64,000 bases of DNA from Nectonema munidae. Its lineage: Eukaryota > Nematomorpha > Nectonematoida > Nectonematidae. Every line of letters begins with the position of its first letter. Within the stretch, counting starts at the first letter, position 1. Below, piece after piece: positions 12,160-36,185 of this stretch. Position numbers and translations under genes: made by a program. The stretch covers positions 248,001-312,000 of the forward strand of contig JAUIRK010000077.1 in NCBI GenBank assembly GCA_030549495.1. Direction: 5' to 3'. The notes below the pieces were generated by a model, which saw only the letters and a list, made by a program, of their open reading frames with translations, was not told where the DNA came from and did not search any database.

Positions 12160-14025
12160 ATCTCTATAAAAAAAATGAAAAAGAACACTATCAATTTACA
12201 GCTGAAAAATAAATTTATTTTTCTATACGAAACAAAATAAAATATGAAATTAGAAATGCTAAGAAAAATACTTTGAGGCAGCCTTTTTTGGGAAGCAAAA
12301 TAAAACTGCTAGCATGTGGAAAATGATTAATTCTTGCACTAAGCCTTCAGTAAGTCTATTTTTTATGGCGAAACTATTCCAACAAATGAAGTAAAAATAG
12401 CAAATAGTTTCAATGACTACTTTAATTTCAATAATAGCACTGTATCTAGTAGCGATGAATATTTAAAATACCTTCAACTTTATCCTACATTTTTTTACCT
12501 CCATGCTATTAGTGTGAATGATGTAATACTGGCTGGCTATCGATGCTCTTAAAAACAGCAAATGCAAAGATTTTTATGGTATATCTCCCTTTGATGTAAA
12601 ATTAATCAAGAATCACATTGCTCACATCTTAATGACTAGCTTTAATTTGTGTATATCTATGTCTTTCTTTCCTAAATGTTTAAAAATTTGGATAATCTTA
12701 CCTGTACATAAAAGAGGTGACAAAAAGTTGGTGGAAAATTATAGGCAGATTTCTATAATCTCAACCATATCCAAGATATTTGAAAGATTAATTTTCAACC
12801 AAATGTGCTCTTATTTAATTCAAAATTGCATTTTCTACCCATTACAATTTGCTTTTACCAAAGGTTATTTTTCATTCGTATTTTATTGATAAAATCATAG
12901 ATGCACGTGAAAAGAAAACCCAAATTCTCTCTTGTTTCATTCGACATTTCGAAAGCTTTTGATTCGTTACAACATTCTTCCATTATTAATAAACTGAAAT
13001 TGTATGGATTTTCTCCTTCTATATCATTGTTTTTTGAATCTTACTTCTCAAATAGACAACGCAGGCAGTCTATATCAATAATGCTTTATCTTTTCTTCTC
13101 AAGGTTAAATCAGGTGTGCCCCAAGGATCAATACTTGTACCCTCCTTTTCAATATCTTCATTAATGACTTTCATTCTGCTATTTTTCTTCTTTTTGCTGA
13201 TGATGTCACTGTTTTGATCAAAAATAAACATCTTTCTAAGTTCGATGTTTCTAAGTGTCTTAACTCGAAAACTCAGTCGTTTTATTTAAACTCTCTTCCA
13301 ATAAACTCTAAAAAAATCTTTTTGCATGGACTTCTCTTATAATATTTTGGATACTCTTTGTTAACTAAGTTTGAAATGAACATGCCTGATAAGTTCAACC
13401 TCCTAGGTTTAGTAATAAATAATTCCTTATGTTCTTTAAAGCACTGTAGAATTTATTTTTCTTCTAACACTTTCTTTTACTGTATAGATCATTATTTTAC
13501 CACACTTACATTTCAGTGTTATCAATTGGGGACACTCTCCCATACTTACTCTGTGCAGTATACAAAAAAGGCTTTGCAAATAATAAAACACGAGAATTTC
13601 TTGGACCACACTTCCCCCATCTTTAACCCTTATCAGGCAAACATGGGTCTATCAGACCCGAGAAATTTCAAAGAGCATTTATTATTAAAACTACCTGATA
13701 TATATAAATTCAAGTTCGCTTTCCTTATCCAAAAGTACCTCAAATGTCTCTTACCTGATATTTTTAAGGGTATTATTTCTTTTAATTTTGAAAAACAAAG
13801 AACCTGTCCAAGATTTCTTTCTTTTTTTTCTGCCCCTTTCTTTAGATAACCCAACTCTAAACAATCTGAACCTCGCAATGTTTTACAATTCGAACTCACA
13901 TATTATTCCCTCTATTCTTGCTCCTCTTCTAAATGGAAAAATTATCTAAAAAATACATATACTTTAAAGTATGAGTCTTCTTGCTCCATATCTAACTGTT
14001 ATACTTGTATGAGAGTTTGACTGGT
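12160..14025 (+). pseudogene. LINE reverse transcriptase and C-terminal Cys tail
   Basis: The linker FWKQNKTASMWKMIN leads into VHKRGDKKLVENYRQISII (motif 0/1), then SLVSFDISKAFDSLQHSSII (motif A), then CPKDQYLYPPFQYL with a frame change replacing the GVPQGSILGP motif. LFADDVTVL around 13190 is the YADD-type active site. The C-terminal extension ends CSISNCYTC just before the stop at about 14019. At least four frame changes are needed to read it through, so it is dead. Confidence 0.8.
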
Positions 14026-14414
14026 TAAGAGCTGCAACTTTAATTTTATTAGTTTTATGTATTAATGTCATTATCTATATCTTTTTTAAAATTTATGCTT
14101 ACCCTTTTACCAATATATTGTAAATATATACCTATATATTTTTTACAAGTTTACTTACATACACCTAAATATCGAGAGAAACGCAATGTGCTTACTTTAG
14201 TTAATGGCCATATATCTTATACTCTTCAATTTTTTTTTTTGTAAATATTTAATCATATCAGCGCCTCTTCGGTCTTTTGATTATCCTCGCATCCTTTACA
14301 TCGTTTACCATGTTCAATAACCTAATTTTACATTTTCTAGTTACCAACATCTATATTTTTCATTTATTAGTCTATTCTATTTCATTTATGCGAAATAAAT
14401 TCTAATCTATCCGA

Positions 14415-14900
14415 TTCTAAAGATATTTTATGCCCATAACTTTTGCTTTCCTCAACGATTATTATTATTGACCTTAAGTATATCAAATTGGAACTAACTG
14501 CGCACGATGTCATGTTGTCTTCACAATTTCTCGTCAGAACCGCATTTGAGCATATGAGTTAAATGGTGTCTAATCTAATGACTATGGAAAATAGTCAAAG
14601 AATATTCAAAATTATCGAAAATATTACAAAATTGCATTTTTTATCAATAAAAATATATTGGGGAATTTTTTTTAGAATTTTTTCATAAAATAAAGACAAT
14701 ATTATTTTGTTTTAAAAAGGTTATTTTTAGTTACTGAGCATCTTTGACTAAAATAGTTTAAATTATTATTGGTGGTGGTCCATACTCTCACGTAAAATTC
14801 GTTTTTCCACAATTAGGCAAAGAGAGATCAAAGTAGCTAAGATCGCTGCTAAGATGACAGGACAAACGCTCGAAGCATGAAAAGGACAATAATATTCTTT
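14415..14900. other. noncoding sequence between the LINE and the NK2 gene 3-prime end
   Basis: A/T-rich, no coding potential. It contains some GC-richer words (AACTGCGCACGATGTCATG near 14498) of unknown meaning. Confidence 0.3.
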
Positions 14901-14902
14901 CT

Positions 14903-14938
14903 TTTATTCCGAAATGAAATAAATATAATACATTTATT
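14903..14938 (-). promoter_or_regulatory. candidate polyadenylation signals of the NK2 gene
   Basis: Read on the minus strand, AATAAA occurs at 14938-14933 and again at 14908-14903. These lie about 255-290 bases past the proposed stop codon and are the first clear signals I found there. AATAAA is frequent by chance in such A/T-rich DNA, so this is suggestive only. Confidence 0.35.
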
Positions 14939-15193
14939 TGATATGCAAAAAGTGAGGTAAGATATAGATTTTGTATTCAATTCAAAAGAATACTTTTCAA
15001 TATCATAATTAATACTATGTAAACAGAATCAAGTGATTACAAAATATGTAAATATTGCAACAATTGGAAAACCGGAAAAGTAATAAAATATTGGAACTTT
15101 AAAATCTGAAGTTTTGAATCTATTCCAAGATAATTCTTTGTTATGTTGTGGGGATGAGTATTGGAATCAATGTCAATTTTTAGAACAAAATTT

Positions 15194-27832
<12,639 letters not shown>

Positions 27833-29370
27833 GGTAAAAATGAGAACTAATATTGAAAAGATAATTTTATGTGTTATAAAGACACGAGTATTTACATGCG
27901 TCAATTGTATTATAAACACTAATTTAACATTTAGCATATCACTTAAGCGTGAGAAAATTGTATTTTGTCAATCATGTCTGTTGTCCAATTAAATCCGTAA
28001 TGCGCTTGTCAGTTGAGTTCTTCTAGCTAATTTCTTTATTTCAATTATAACACGCACACGCACACTTACATTGTAAGGTATACAAGATATAGAGTCGTTT
28101 ATAATAAACATCTTGACTAAAAGAAATTAAGCAATATACCACAAAGGGATATATTTATATGTTGTATTCTCCACTACAACTCACAATCTCTTTGACGTGT
28201 GATATTTTATTTCAGAATAGCATAGGTATAGTAGACAGAGGAGATGTCTTGAGCAACTAGTATTTGATGCAAAATAAGTTTCTAGATACGATAGGAGACA
28301 ATAGGAAGAAGAGTTACCTTTTTCTATGGAAGCAGTATACCAAATTTTGTTGCAGTCTAACCAACAATGTTGTATTGGAATTGTAAACAAATACAAAGGA
28401 GTAAACATTAGAAACAAATTCTGCCATATCTTCTTCTTTCTTGGTTTATTTCTTTGCCTGTCTTTCTTATTCACTATAATGATAATAATGGAAGATTGTC
28501 ACAAGAAACTACTAATCGCTCCATTACGTCATAAAGGCAGATTAATATCATGTAAAAGAAGGAGAGCGAGAGCAAGTGTTTACCTTACAACTACTACAAC
28601 AACAACAACAACAGAGATGACAAAAACACGAACACTTTGATATAAAAAGTTTACGTATACGCTCCAGCCATGCGCTCTTGTTCGCAACTAAATACTCTTA
28701 AAAACAAGATTTCCACTCAATTTGTCACTTTGTCGTTTCATGTCGCAATGTCAATTATTTATTAATAATAATGTATAAAGGTTCGCTCAAAGTAATCTTT
28801 CAACGCATATATTCTTCAATCATTACGCACCTAATCTTTTCATACATTATAAATAGAACGTTTATTCAGTAACACATTGGTTATCTATAAACACTAACTA
28901 AGTTAGTAAACAAAATATCCAAAAATATTTGAAAGAGAATAGCATAGAAGGGAAAATTTTTGAACTAATGTAATATCGATTTGGATGAAATTTTATAACT
29001 TTTCTCATTTTGTACATAAGCTTTCGAAGATAAAGGAACTGAAAATCTTTTATTTATATTTGATTTTTAAAACGTAGAAATAATATATTAAACGCAAAGA
29101 GAAAAATTTGTGAAAATATATTATTATATCCCTTTTTTTTTTAGATTTTCACTAGTTTAAAGATTTTTGAAATTTTTTAAATATGTTTCTCAGAGACATT
29201 TTTGGTAAATCTGTTAGCAAAATAAAAAACTGCAGCAATTTAGGTATATAACTTTTTTTTAAATTGAAAATATGCCAGTATATTTATATATATGTACAAT
29301 ACAATATATAACGTATATAAATACATTCTTGTCATCCACAGTTGACTTTATGGATGGTTAAAGTATCGTT
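27833..29370. other. noncoding region upstream of the NK2 gene
   Basis: It should contain the promoter and any 5-prime UTR of the NK2 gene, but I cannot place a start site. A CACACGCACAC run lies near 28052-28065, and (ACA)n/(CAA)n words near 28590-28610. The stretch 28640-28880 is more complex than the surrounding A/T-rich sequence and might be regulatory. No coding region is supported. Confidence 0.3.
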
Positions 29371-29371
29371 T

Positions 29372-29462
29372 TTTTGTGGGCATCGAGAAGGCTTGATACG
29401 GGATCGAACCCAAGACCTTGAGTTATCGAAACCCCGTACCTAACCAACCTTACTCACGCCCC
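29372..29462 (-). mobile_element. tRNA-derived SINE (copy 2, tRNA-like part only)
   Basis: On the minus strand it reads GGGCGTGAGTAAGGTTGGTT, then GGTCTTGGGTTCGATCCCGT, then ATCAAGCCTTCTCGATG. It matches copy 1 from its 5-prime end through the B box, but the body and ACCTTT tail are missing. Confidence 0.8.
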
Positions 29463-29464
29463 CT

Positions 29465-30610
29465 AATTTTTTAAAGTTTGATTAGTCAAGAAAAAGTCAA
29501 GATTTTTTTAATGGAATTTTTGATCCATCTTTTAATATGGTCACTTTTCTAATATGGGGAAAAATTTCAAAAAAAAAAGCTAAAAAATATAAAGGAAATG
29601 TAAAGAAAGTTGAGAACATGTAAAAAAACTGCTATACCTTATTAGTTAGTGGTTCCTCTTTACTAGAGCAATTTTTGAGGATGGATATTCTTCAATAGAT
29701 GAAATAAAGGCTGGTAGAACTTCAAAGCCTTTTTAGGGCCAAAAATTTTTAAATTTTTTTATTTGAGTTTTTTCGTTTAATAAAATAAAAAAAACAAATA
29801 AATTTTTCATAAATATATTTGTTATATTAAATTTAATTCATAATAAGCCCAAAAGGGAATGTTGTTTAGGAGAATCTATCAGGGGAAGATGTTCTTAAGT
29901 AGATGAATTGAGTTAGTTGTTACTATTGGGGTAAAAGTCTTCATATGCTCCTGAAAGTTGCACTGTTAGGATAAAATAGGAGGGATTGTAATTCAAATTG
30001 TATAGTATTTAAAAATAAAACTACAAAGGGTTGGATGATTTTTTAATACATCGAGAAAGAAACTAAGCTTCTTTAATTAAAGTTTTTCCTTCCTTTGCTT
30101 GAGTATACTCATAAAAGGGCACCTTTTTTTTTTTATAAATGCGCCTTTGCCTGCCTATATCTATGAGAGTGTATTTTTTTTGTGTGTGTTTGATAAGTAA
30201 GTCTGAGTTTCTTATCTCTGATTATATCTATCTGTTCTTATGTTAGATTAAAATATCTTTAAAAAAACCAATAACTTTTTTGAAGGCTTCATTCATAATT
30301 TTTCAAAGTTACAATTGTCAAAAATTAAATATTTGAAAGGTGTCTGAATTTTTTGATTTATCAAATTTTTATTGACCGTTTTGCATTCAAGGCTACAACA
30401 ACATGTTTCATAATTCTACTAATATGAAAGTTCTCATATGTTTTACTTAGATTTTTTTGATTGAAGGGCCATTTCCCAAGTTGTCCTTTAATAACACCTG
30501 ACACGGGGGTGGGAAATGGAGGGTTTGAAACCACTTTTACCCCTGTGTAAATCCAGCTGCCCTCTCATAAGATGAAAGAACAAATTTGAATGCCATAATC
30601 AAAAATATAA
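29465..30610. other. noncoding region
   Basis: A/T-rich, no recognised gene or repeat. ACACGGGGGTGGGAAATGG near 30501 is a small GC-rich patch of unknown origin. Confidence 0.3.
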
Positions 30611-30613
30611 TAC

Positions 30614-30881
30614 TACCCATTTACGGGCAATGTTCCTATTTTGGAACATAAGTAATTTCATCTTTGTCTGCTTTTTTCAATGACTTTGAATATAAATCGT
30701 CTGCGTTTTTTTTAGATATCGTCTGCTTTACTTGGCCTCCCGTTAAGGCCCACGTCGACTAAAGTCGACTTTACAAAAATAAAATTGTCTGCGTTTATCA
30801 AAGCTCTTTAATACAAATCTTCTGCTTTACATTAGATATCGTCTGATTATTCTGGTCGTTAACGGGTTATAAATGGGTTAA
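30614..30881 (-). mobile_element. piggyBac-type MITE, CCCATTTA group (copy 3), interrupted by another MITE
   Basis: It starts TACCCATTTACGGGCAATG and has TGTTCCTATTTTGGAACA and three GCAGACGA-type boxes. It then breaks off at 30738 and resumes after the inner MITE as ATAAATGGGTTA. The inner copy is described separately. Confidence 0.75.
30739..30866 (-). mobile_element. piggyBac-type MITE, CCGTTAACGAC group (copy 4), nested in copy 3
   Basis: The ends are CCCGTTAAGGCC and GGTCGTTAACGGG. It contains the palindrome GTCGACTAAAGTCGAC, one GCAGACA box and two GCAGAAGA/CAGACGAT boxes. It sits within the right arm of copy 3, so the second group was active after the first had inserted. Confidence 0.75.
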
Positions 30882-31329
30882 GCAACAAACCCTATTATTG
30901 ACTCTTAGGTGATATTCTTGAGAATATCTTACATCTCCATCATTATCATCACATCAAAGTAGCCAAGCTTTACAAGCTCTCATTGAATCGACTATACCTT
31001 CTAGTTCTAAATTCTTCCAATTTATTCAAAGATTTACAAGATAAATATTAATTTTTTTATGGTAAAAAAAAATTTCTTCACTTACCTATTGTTTCAGTAA
31101 TATGAAAAAAATATAATTTTCCAAAACAGAATTCTATGCTTTTTTCAATAGCATAAATCTTTTTAAGTATTTGCCCCCTCCGTCCCGTCTGATTCAAAAT
31201 TCCCATTTTCAATATATAACGTATATAAATACATTAAACGCATATTCTTGATTTCTACAAGAGTATTAGTGTAGGTGTATGGCATGCTCTCTCACCCGCT
31301 CTACATCATCTTATTAACGCAAAGGATAC

Positions 31330-31600
31330 AACACTTGGATGCGAGATAATCTGGTTGAAGCGAGAGGTGTTTCTTTGACGTCAAAAAGTCGTTTTAATGA
31401 CGAAGCCAGAACTTTTGTCGCCCAGCTTTGCGTCATGAAGAGAGACAATGCAGAGCTAATTGGCCACTCTTTTGTTTGTAGTGGTCTAGACGTGCTGGCG
31501 ACACTGCAAGCTCTTAGCTTCCCGGCTAAACCGCATTTCTTAAGCGAGGTGCCTACGTATGCATTTAGTTGGACCCGTCGTCCTTAAGTTAATTAGGCGA
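31330..31600. other. CpG-rich island of unknown role
   Basis: Against an A/T-rich background this stretch is conspicuously GC- and CpG-rich (GACGTCAAAAAGTCG, GACGTGCTGGCGACACTGC, GGACCCGTCGTCC). A plus-strand frame of 82 codons is open across it, but I recognise no domain. It lies about 3.5 kb upstream of the NK2 start codon. It could be a promoter or noncoding first exon, a regulatory element or an old exon; nothing decides. Confidence 0.4.
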
Positions 31601-32245
31601 ACAATATTCCATTGCACACTCGTTACTTTAGTGGAATTGAAAGTGATTTTCGACGTTAATTATGAAGCTCTGTTAAATGTTCTAATAATAACAATTCTTC
31701 CATTACTACTTCTACTATAATAACAATAAATAATATTCACAAATCGATATTTTGATAAACTCTTCAGCCATATGTCAATATACTTTAAAGCTAATTAAAT
31801 TAAGGGTCATGTCATTAGGAATATGTTTACAGACCTTTACAGAATATGTTAGAGAGTACCCTGGCATAGGAGCGCAGAATTTATTTCTATTATCATATCA
31901 TCAATGAAAACTTAAATAGACTTAAATTTTTGACTTAAATAGTAATGTAATAATGCTTTCCTACACTTTTCATTCCATACCTATATGCCTGTATTATTAA
32001 GTTTTGGGCGTTTTTAAGTGTTATTCAAAATTTGGAAGGGCGCAAAATTAGCATCCGGGGCGGGCGGAATTAAAGATAGGTCCTTCACCCTTAGGACCAG
32101 TCTTTTTTGGCCAATTAACCTCTATTTTAGACTCTACCTCTGATTTTGTGTATTCAAATTTATTTCTCACTTTGTCAAATAGTTGACACGTACTCAAGCA
32201 ATTTCTAGAGTGCCATTCTTGACACACACTTTCCTATTTATTTGT
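31600..32245. other. noncoding region
   Basis: No feature recognised; AAAATTAGCATCCGGGGCGG near 32044 is a small GC-rich patch that might be a transposon edge. Confidence 0.3.
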
Positions 32246-32248
32246 GTC

Positions 32249-32384
32249 AACCCATTAAGCCCCAATGTTCTTATTTTGGAACATAAGTAATTTCATCTTC
32301 GTCTGCTTTTTTCAATGACTTTGAATATAAATCGTCTGCGTTTTTTTAAAATATCGTCTGATTTCTTGGTACTTAATGGGTTAA
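32249..32384 (-). mobile_element. piggyBac-type MITE, CCCATTAAG group (copy 5)
   Basis: The left end AACCCATTAAGCCCCAATG mirrors the right end TTGGTACTTAATGGGTTAA. It has TGTTCTTATTTTGGAACA and three inverted GCAGACGA-type boxes. Confidence 0.85.
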
Positions 32385-32769
32385 TGCACGTCTGACACAA
32401 AAACATATATATCCGTGTTTCTCAACGTGATCGATGTGAAATTTTTGGAGGTGTCCAGGATTAAATAGAACAATTTGCGGAGGAAAAGTTTGAAATTCAA
32501 AAAAATTGGATATATTATGGCAAAATGCTCCGTTATATGTGAATGCTTTCCAAATTTTCATATTTTATTGAAAAAAGTTTGATACTGGAAGTAATTAAAA
32601 TATAATTTACTTTTAATTATATTTAATTTTAAAGAATTCAGTCGTGTTCTTTGTCAGCATTCAAAAGGTTTTCGGTTCAAAAATGTTCACTTTTTGATTG
32701 AATAAAATTTAATTAATTTTTGATGGATAAACAGAGAATTAATTGAGTAAAGAAATAAAAAAATAGAGA

Positions 32770-32906
32770 TTAACCCATTTAAGACGAAGCAAAGCAGACG
32801 ATATCTAAAAAAACACAGACGATTTATATTCAAAGTCATTGAAAAAAGCAGACGAAGATCAAATTACTTATGTTCCAAAATAAGAACATGGTCGTAAATG
32901 GTTTAA
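32770..32906 (+). mobile_element. piggyBac-type MITE, CCCATTTA group (copy 6)
   Basis: TTAACCCATTTAAGACGAAG at the left and GGTCGTAAATGGTTTAA at the right. GCAGACGA boxes (the middle one ACAGACGA) and TGTTCCAAAATAAGAACA lie between. Confidence 0.88.
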
Positions 32907-33330
32907 GGACAGCTTACGTATTCTTATATTTTGGATAAATAAAACCACTTAAAGATGAAATTCCTTAAGATAAAAATTAAGCGGGCGGAAAAAAATATTG
33001 ACAAGCTGGAGACATACATATGAATATACATACAATTGAAATTAGACACGCTTATACTGAAATATTTAAATCTCAAAAGTTTCAAACGAAACATTTTCAG
33101 TGTTCCCTCCAAAGGATATATAATTTAATTTATTAATGGAGTAACATAAAATTCGTTTTTAGTTTTTCTTTTAATAATTTCTAATAATTTTAATGTTGTA
33201 TAGTTTTTTCTGAAGGGTAATAAGTGATGTATAAATGACGTTATAGCTGACACCAGTACAATTCCACAAGATATAGCATTCCACTCTTTGAAACCTTATA
33301 AAAATATGTGCTAGTTAAAACCTTTAATTA
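32907..33330. other. noncoding region
   Basis: A/T-rich sequence between MITEs; no feature recognised. Confidence 0.3.
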
Positions 33331-33331
33331 G

Positions 33332-33449
33332 CCGGTTAACGGCCTGAGTATAGAAAATGTGAAATGTCTGCGTTTATAAATGCTTTTTAACACAAATCTT
33401 CTGCTTTACATTAGATATCTTCTGGTTAATTTTGTCGTTAACCGGTTAA
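33332..33449 (-). mobile_element. piggyBac-type MITE, CCGGTTAACGAC group (copy 7)
   Basis: The ends CCGGTTAACGGCC and GTCGTTAACCGGTTAA are inverted repeats. Two box variants (GTCTGCG, TCTTCTGC) are present. Its terminal TTAA is shared with the next MITE. Confidence 0.85.
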
Positions 33450-33583
33450 CCCATTAAGTACCATAGAAATCAGACGATATTTAAAAAAATGCAGACGATT
33501 TATATTCAAAGTAATTGAAAAAAGCAGACGAAGATGAAATTACTTATGTTCCCAAATGGGAACATTGGGACTTAATGGGTTAA
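33446..33583 (+). mobile_element. piggyBac-type MITE, CCCATTAAG group (copy 8)
   Basis: TTAACCCATTAAGTACC at the left pairs with GGGACTTAATGGGTTAA at the right. It has three GCAGACGA-type boxes and the perfect palindrome TGTTCCCAAATGGGAACA. Confidence 0.9.
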
Positions 33584-33613
33584 TATGACTCATGTTTATA
33601 GAGAAATAAGACT

Positions 33614-33735
33614 TTAACAAGTTAAGAACCAGAATAATCAGACGATATCTAATGTAAAGCAGAAGATTTGCATTAAAAAGCATTTATAAACGCAGACGAT
33701 TCACATTTTTGTAAACTCGACATGTTAATCGGTAA
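33614..33735 (+). mobile_element. piggyBac-type MITE, GTTAACGAC-like group (copy 9, diverged)
   Basis: Starts TTAACAAGTTAAGAACC, carries CAGACGATATCTAATG, GCAGAAGA and GCAGACGA boxes, and ends near CATGTTAATCGGTAA. The palindrome seen in its relatives is degraded to CTCGACATGTTAATCGG. Confidence 0.7.
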
Positions 33736-35130
33736 AGATTTTTATTGAAATTTCGATATTTTATCTCTAGCTGTCGTTATCATAGCAAAATTACGTAAGT
33801 TGAGACTTGCCAGTGACGCGAGTAATTTCACTATCACACCTAAGAGTAGGTATCTAAATTAGTTTCAAACCACAACATGCTCATTCTAAGTTAAATCAGT
33901 TGCTCTGATAAATTATAAACTTCTAATTTCCACCCCCTGTAAAGTAAAGTACGTCTAATCCGAATTTTTCTTTTTTAATTGAAGGGAACATTTTTTCAAA
34001 AAATCAAGCTGAGAAGTCTAGTGAAAAATTTAGTGAAAAGAGAATTAGAAAAATAGCTGAAAATTGATGAGTGGCCATTCGTTTTATCAAAAATATACTC
34101 ATTTTTATTGCTTTGGGATATTGAAAAGGACACTATGGCACTATTGATAGAAATGTAGTGTATGCTTTTATACGGAGAAAAGAAAGCTACCGAAGAAATG
34201 AAAATTGTAAAAAGTTATTCAGTCATCAACAGATCTTCACTTTCAAGTGGAGAAGAAGGGTGAAAAGTTGCTGACATAGGATTATAATTTTTTGATGACT
34301 TTTCAAACACCAAAATTCAAAATTCTTCCTTTCTTCAAAATTTCTTTTCAAAATTCACCTAGTTCAATTACAGTAAGTACAAATAATTACGCACCCCACT
34401 TCATCTATGTTTTAAGAAAAAATATAACTATAAAAAAGAGCAAGTATGAAGAAGTTAAAATCAAAATAGTAAGGGTTTTGGAGGATTCAGAAAGAATCAC
34501 AATGGAAAGATAACCTATGGATGAAATCACAAAAGCTTTTTGATGAATTTTGTTATTGTTGCTGAGATTATGAATGGATTGAAAGAGAGATTACTTAATT
34601 AATTTTAATTAAATATTTAAGATTGCAGAAATAAGGACAAATATTGTAAAAGTGAGTACATGTGCATAAATGAAGCAAATTTAAGATATGTTATGCAATA
34701 GAAAGTAATAATAGAGAAATAAAGACAGGATTTTCTTTTAAACTGCGATTACCTTTAAATTCAAGAGGTTGTCGCTATCAAGAAGTAAAATATAGAATTA
34801 AAATGGCTTGAAAAAAAATTATGATGTCAGTAATATTATAAGTAACAAAATGATTCCAACGAATTTGAATTGAAAATTCAATAAATCACGACCGGAACTT
34901 AGCAAATTTGGCCAAGGAAGATGAAGAAAATTACTACCAGTCAATGAAATAAGAATGATAATAAAAATTCTGGCATTAAAAAGTGTTGACAAATTTGGGA
35001 ATGATGTAATGAGATTGCGAAGTTATCGTGGAATCAAGATTGAGATGTTATGGTCTTAGACAGGGAAAGCAAAGAAAATGGAAGGATAAGAGAGGATTTG
35101 TATGAAGAGTGTAAAGAAAAATTAAGAGTA
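33736..35130. other. noncoding region
   Basis: A/T-rich, with long purine-biased stretches on the plus strand between about 34400 and 35120. No gene is recognised. Confidence 0.3.
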
Positions 35131-35149
35131 GGAACTTAGAAGGCCCACA

Positions 35150-35475
35150 TTGTGCTGGTTATAATGTGTTAGTGTAGATTAGTTTGACATCCAAGCAGAT
35201 GCGAATGCGGATGTCATAATTAATTTCATAAGCGGATGATATTTGTTATTCTAAGCACATATGTGTTATCATAAAGATGTACTTATCATAAAAATTTTGG
35301 ATAAAGTAAAAATTAAAAAATCCCGAAAAAAAGTGTCGGTATATAGAAAAAAGAAAAATGTTTGAAAATTGTGGATGCGGATGTTGGAACTTAAATGATC
35401 CGTAAATGATGATGAAAAAAGAGGATGTCTGCTTTGCAGATGCAAATATCCGATACCTCTCTAATGGAGATATGA
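35150..35475. mobile_element. hAT-like non-autonomous element end (GATGCGGATGT type)
   Basis: It contains repeated GATGCGGATGT words and GGAACTTAAATGAT, and ends at ATATCCGATACCTCTCTA (35448-35465). The same block, in reverse, occurs at 54847-54965 beginning CTAGAGATGTATCGGATATC. The iterated CGGAT/ATCCG near a TAGAGATGTA-type end recalls hAT termini. The left boundary is a guess. Confidence 0.5.
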
Positions 35476-35479
35476 AAAA

Positions 35480-36185
35480 GAGGAATCTGAAAGTCAGAAA
35501 CGTACATGGTAGACAAAAGTGTAAGGAGACGCGTTCGGCCTCTAACTGAAATGGAGAAGTATAAGAAATAACTTGTATAAATTCTGAACTAATTAAATGT
35601 ATGATTTAATTAAGAAAATGGAAGTATATTTCAAATTAAAACTAAAAATAAAAACTAAGAAAATATATGGAGAAAAGCTAAGTGATGTTTTCTTGAAGTT
35701 TGCAAATTTAATGAAATATAAAATAAATCAATTCCAAAAATTATACAGATGAACTTTCTAATGAATAAAAAATTAAGTGTTTTGAAAACAAGGTAAAAGT
35801 AACTTGAGCTTTTTTTTTTGTAAAAGTAATCTGAATATAAATTCATCAATAACCGATTCCAATAAAATGAAGAAAAGTTTCAAATGATTAATTTATTGGC
35901 ATGTATCTAGAGAGGGATAAGAGGGAGCTCTGAATCAGTCTAAATTCTCAAATCTAGGAATAATTAACATGAATTATTATGTTCATTTACACAAACGTTA
36001 GCACATCTTTTCCACTTCCATGGATGACGTATGAAAGAAATAGCAAAAGCATTGTAAAATGGGATCATACAGATTTCGATAACCTCTTCGTAACAATTTT
36101 TAAGTTTTAGTTCCTAATAAGAATTTTTCTAGCTTTTTTAATAAGATATAATAAATAATAAACACTTTGTTAGAAATCACAAAAA
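35480..36185. other. noncoding region
   Basis: No gene recognised; A/T-rich. Confidence 0.3.

Larger units (their letters stand above)
10490..14415 (+). mobile_element. nearly full-length Jockey/CR1-like LINE, inactivated
   Basis: In order on the plus strand there is an ORF1-like protein with Cys knuckles, an AP-endonuclease, a reverse transcriptase, a Cys-rich C-terminal tail and a 3-prime UTR ending AATAAATTCTAATCTAT near 14390-14415. The same 3-prime UTR recurs at 42121-42377 as a 5-prime-truncated copy with a (TTCTA)n tail, which fixes the 3-prime end. Every reading frame is interrupted. The 5-prime end is not sharply defined. Confidence 0.85.

Noticed and set aside
28150-28165. A TATA box for the NK2 gene
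   Set aside because: TATAAATA-like words are too frequent in this A/T-rich DNA to choose one without a mapped start site.
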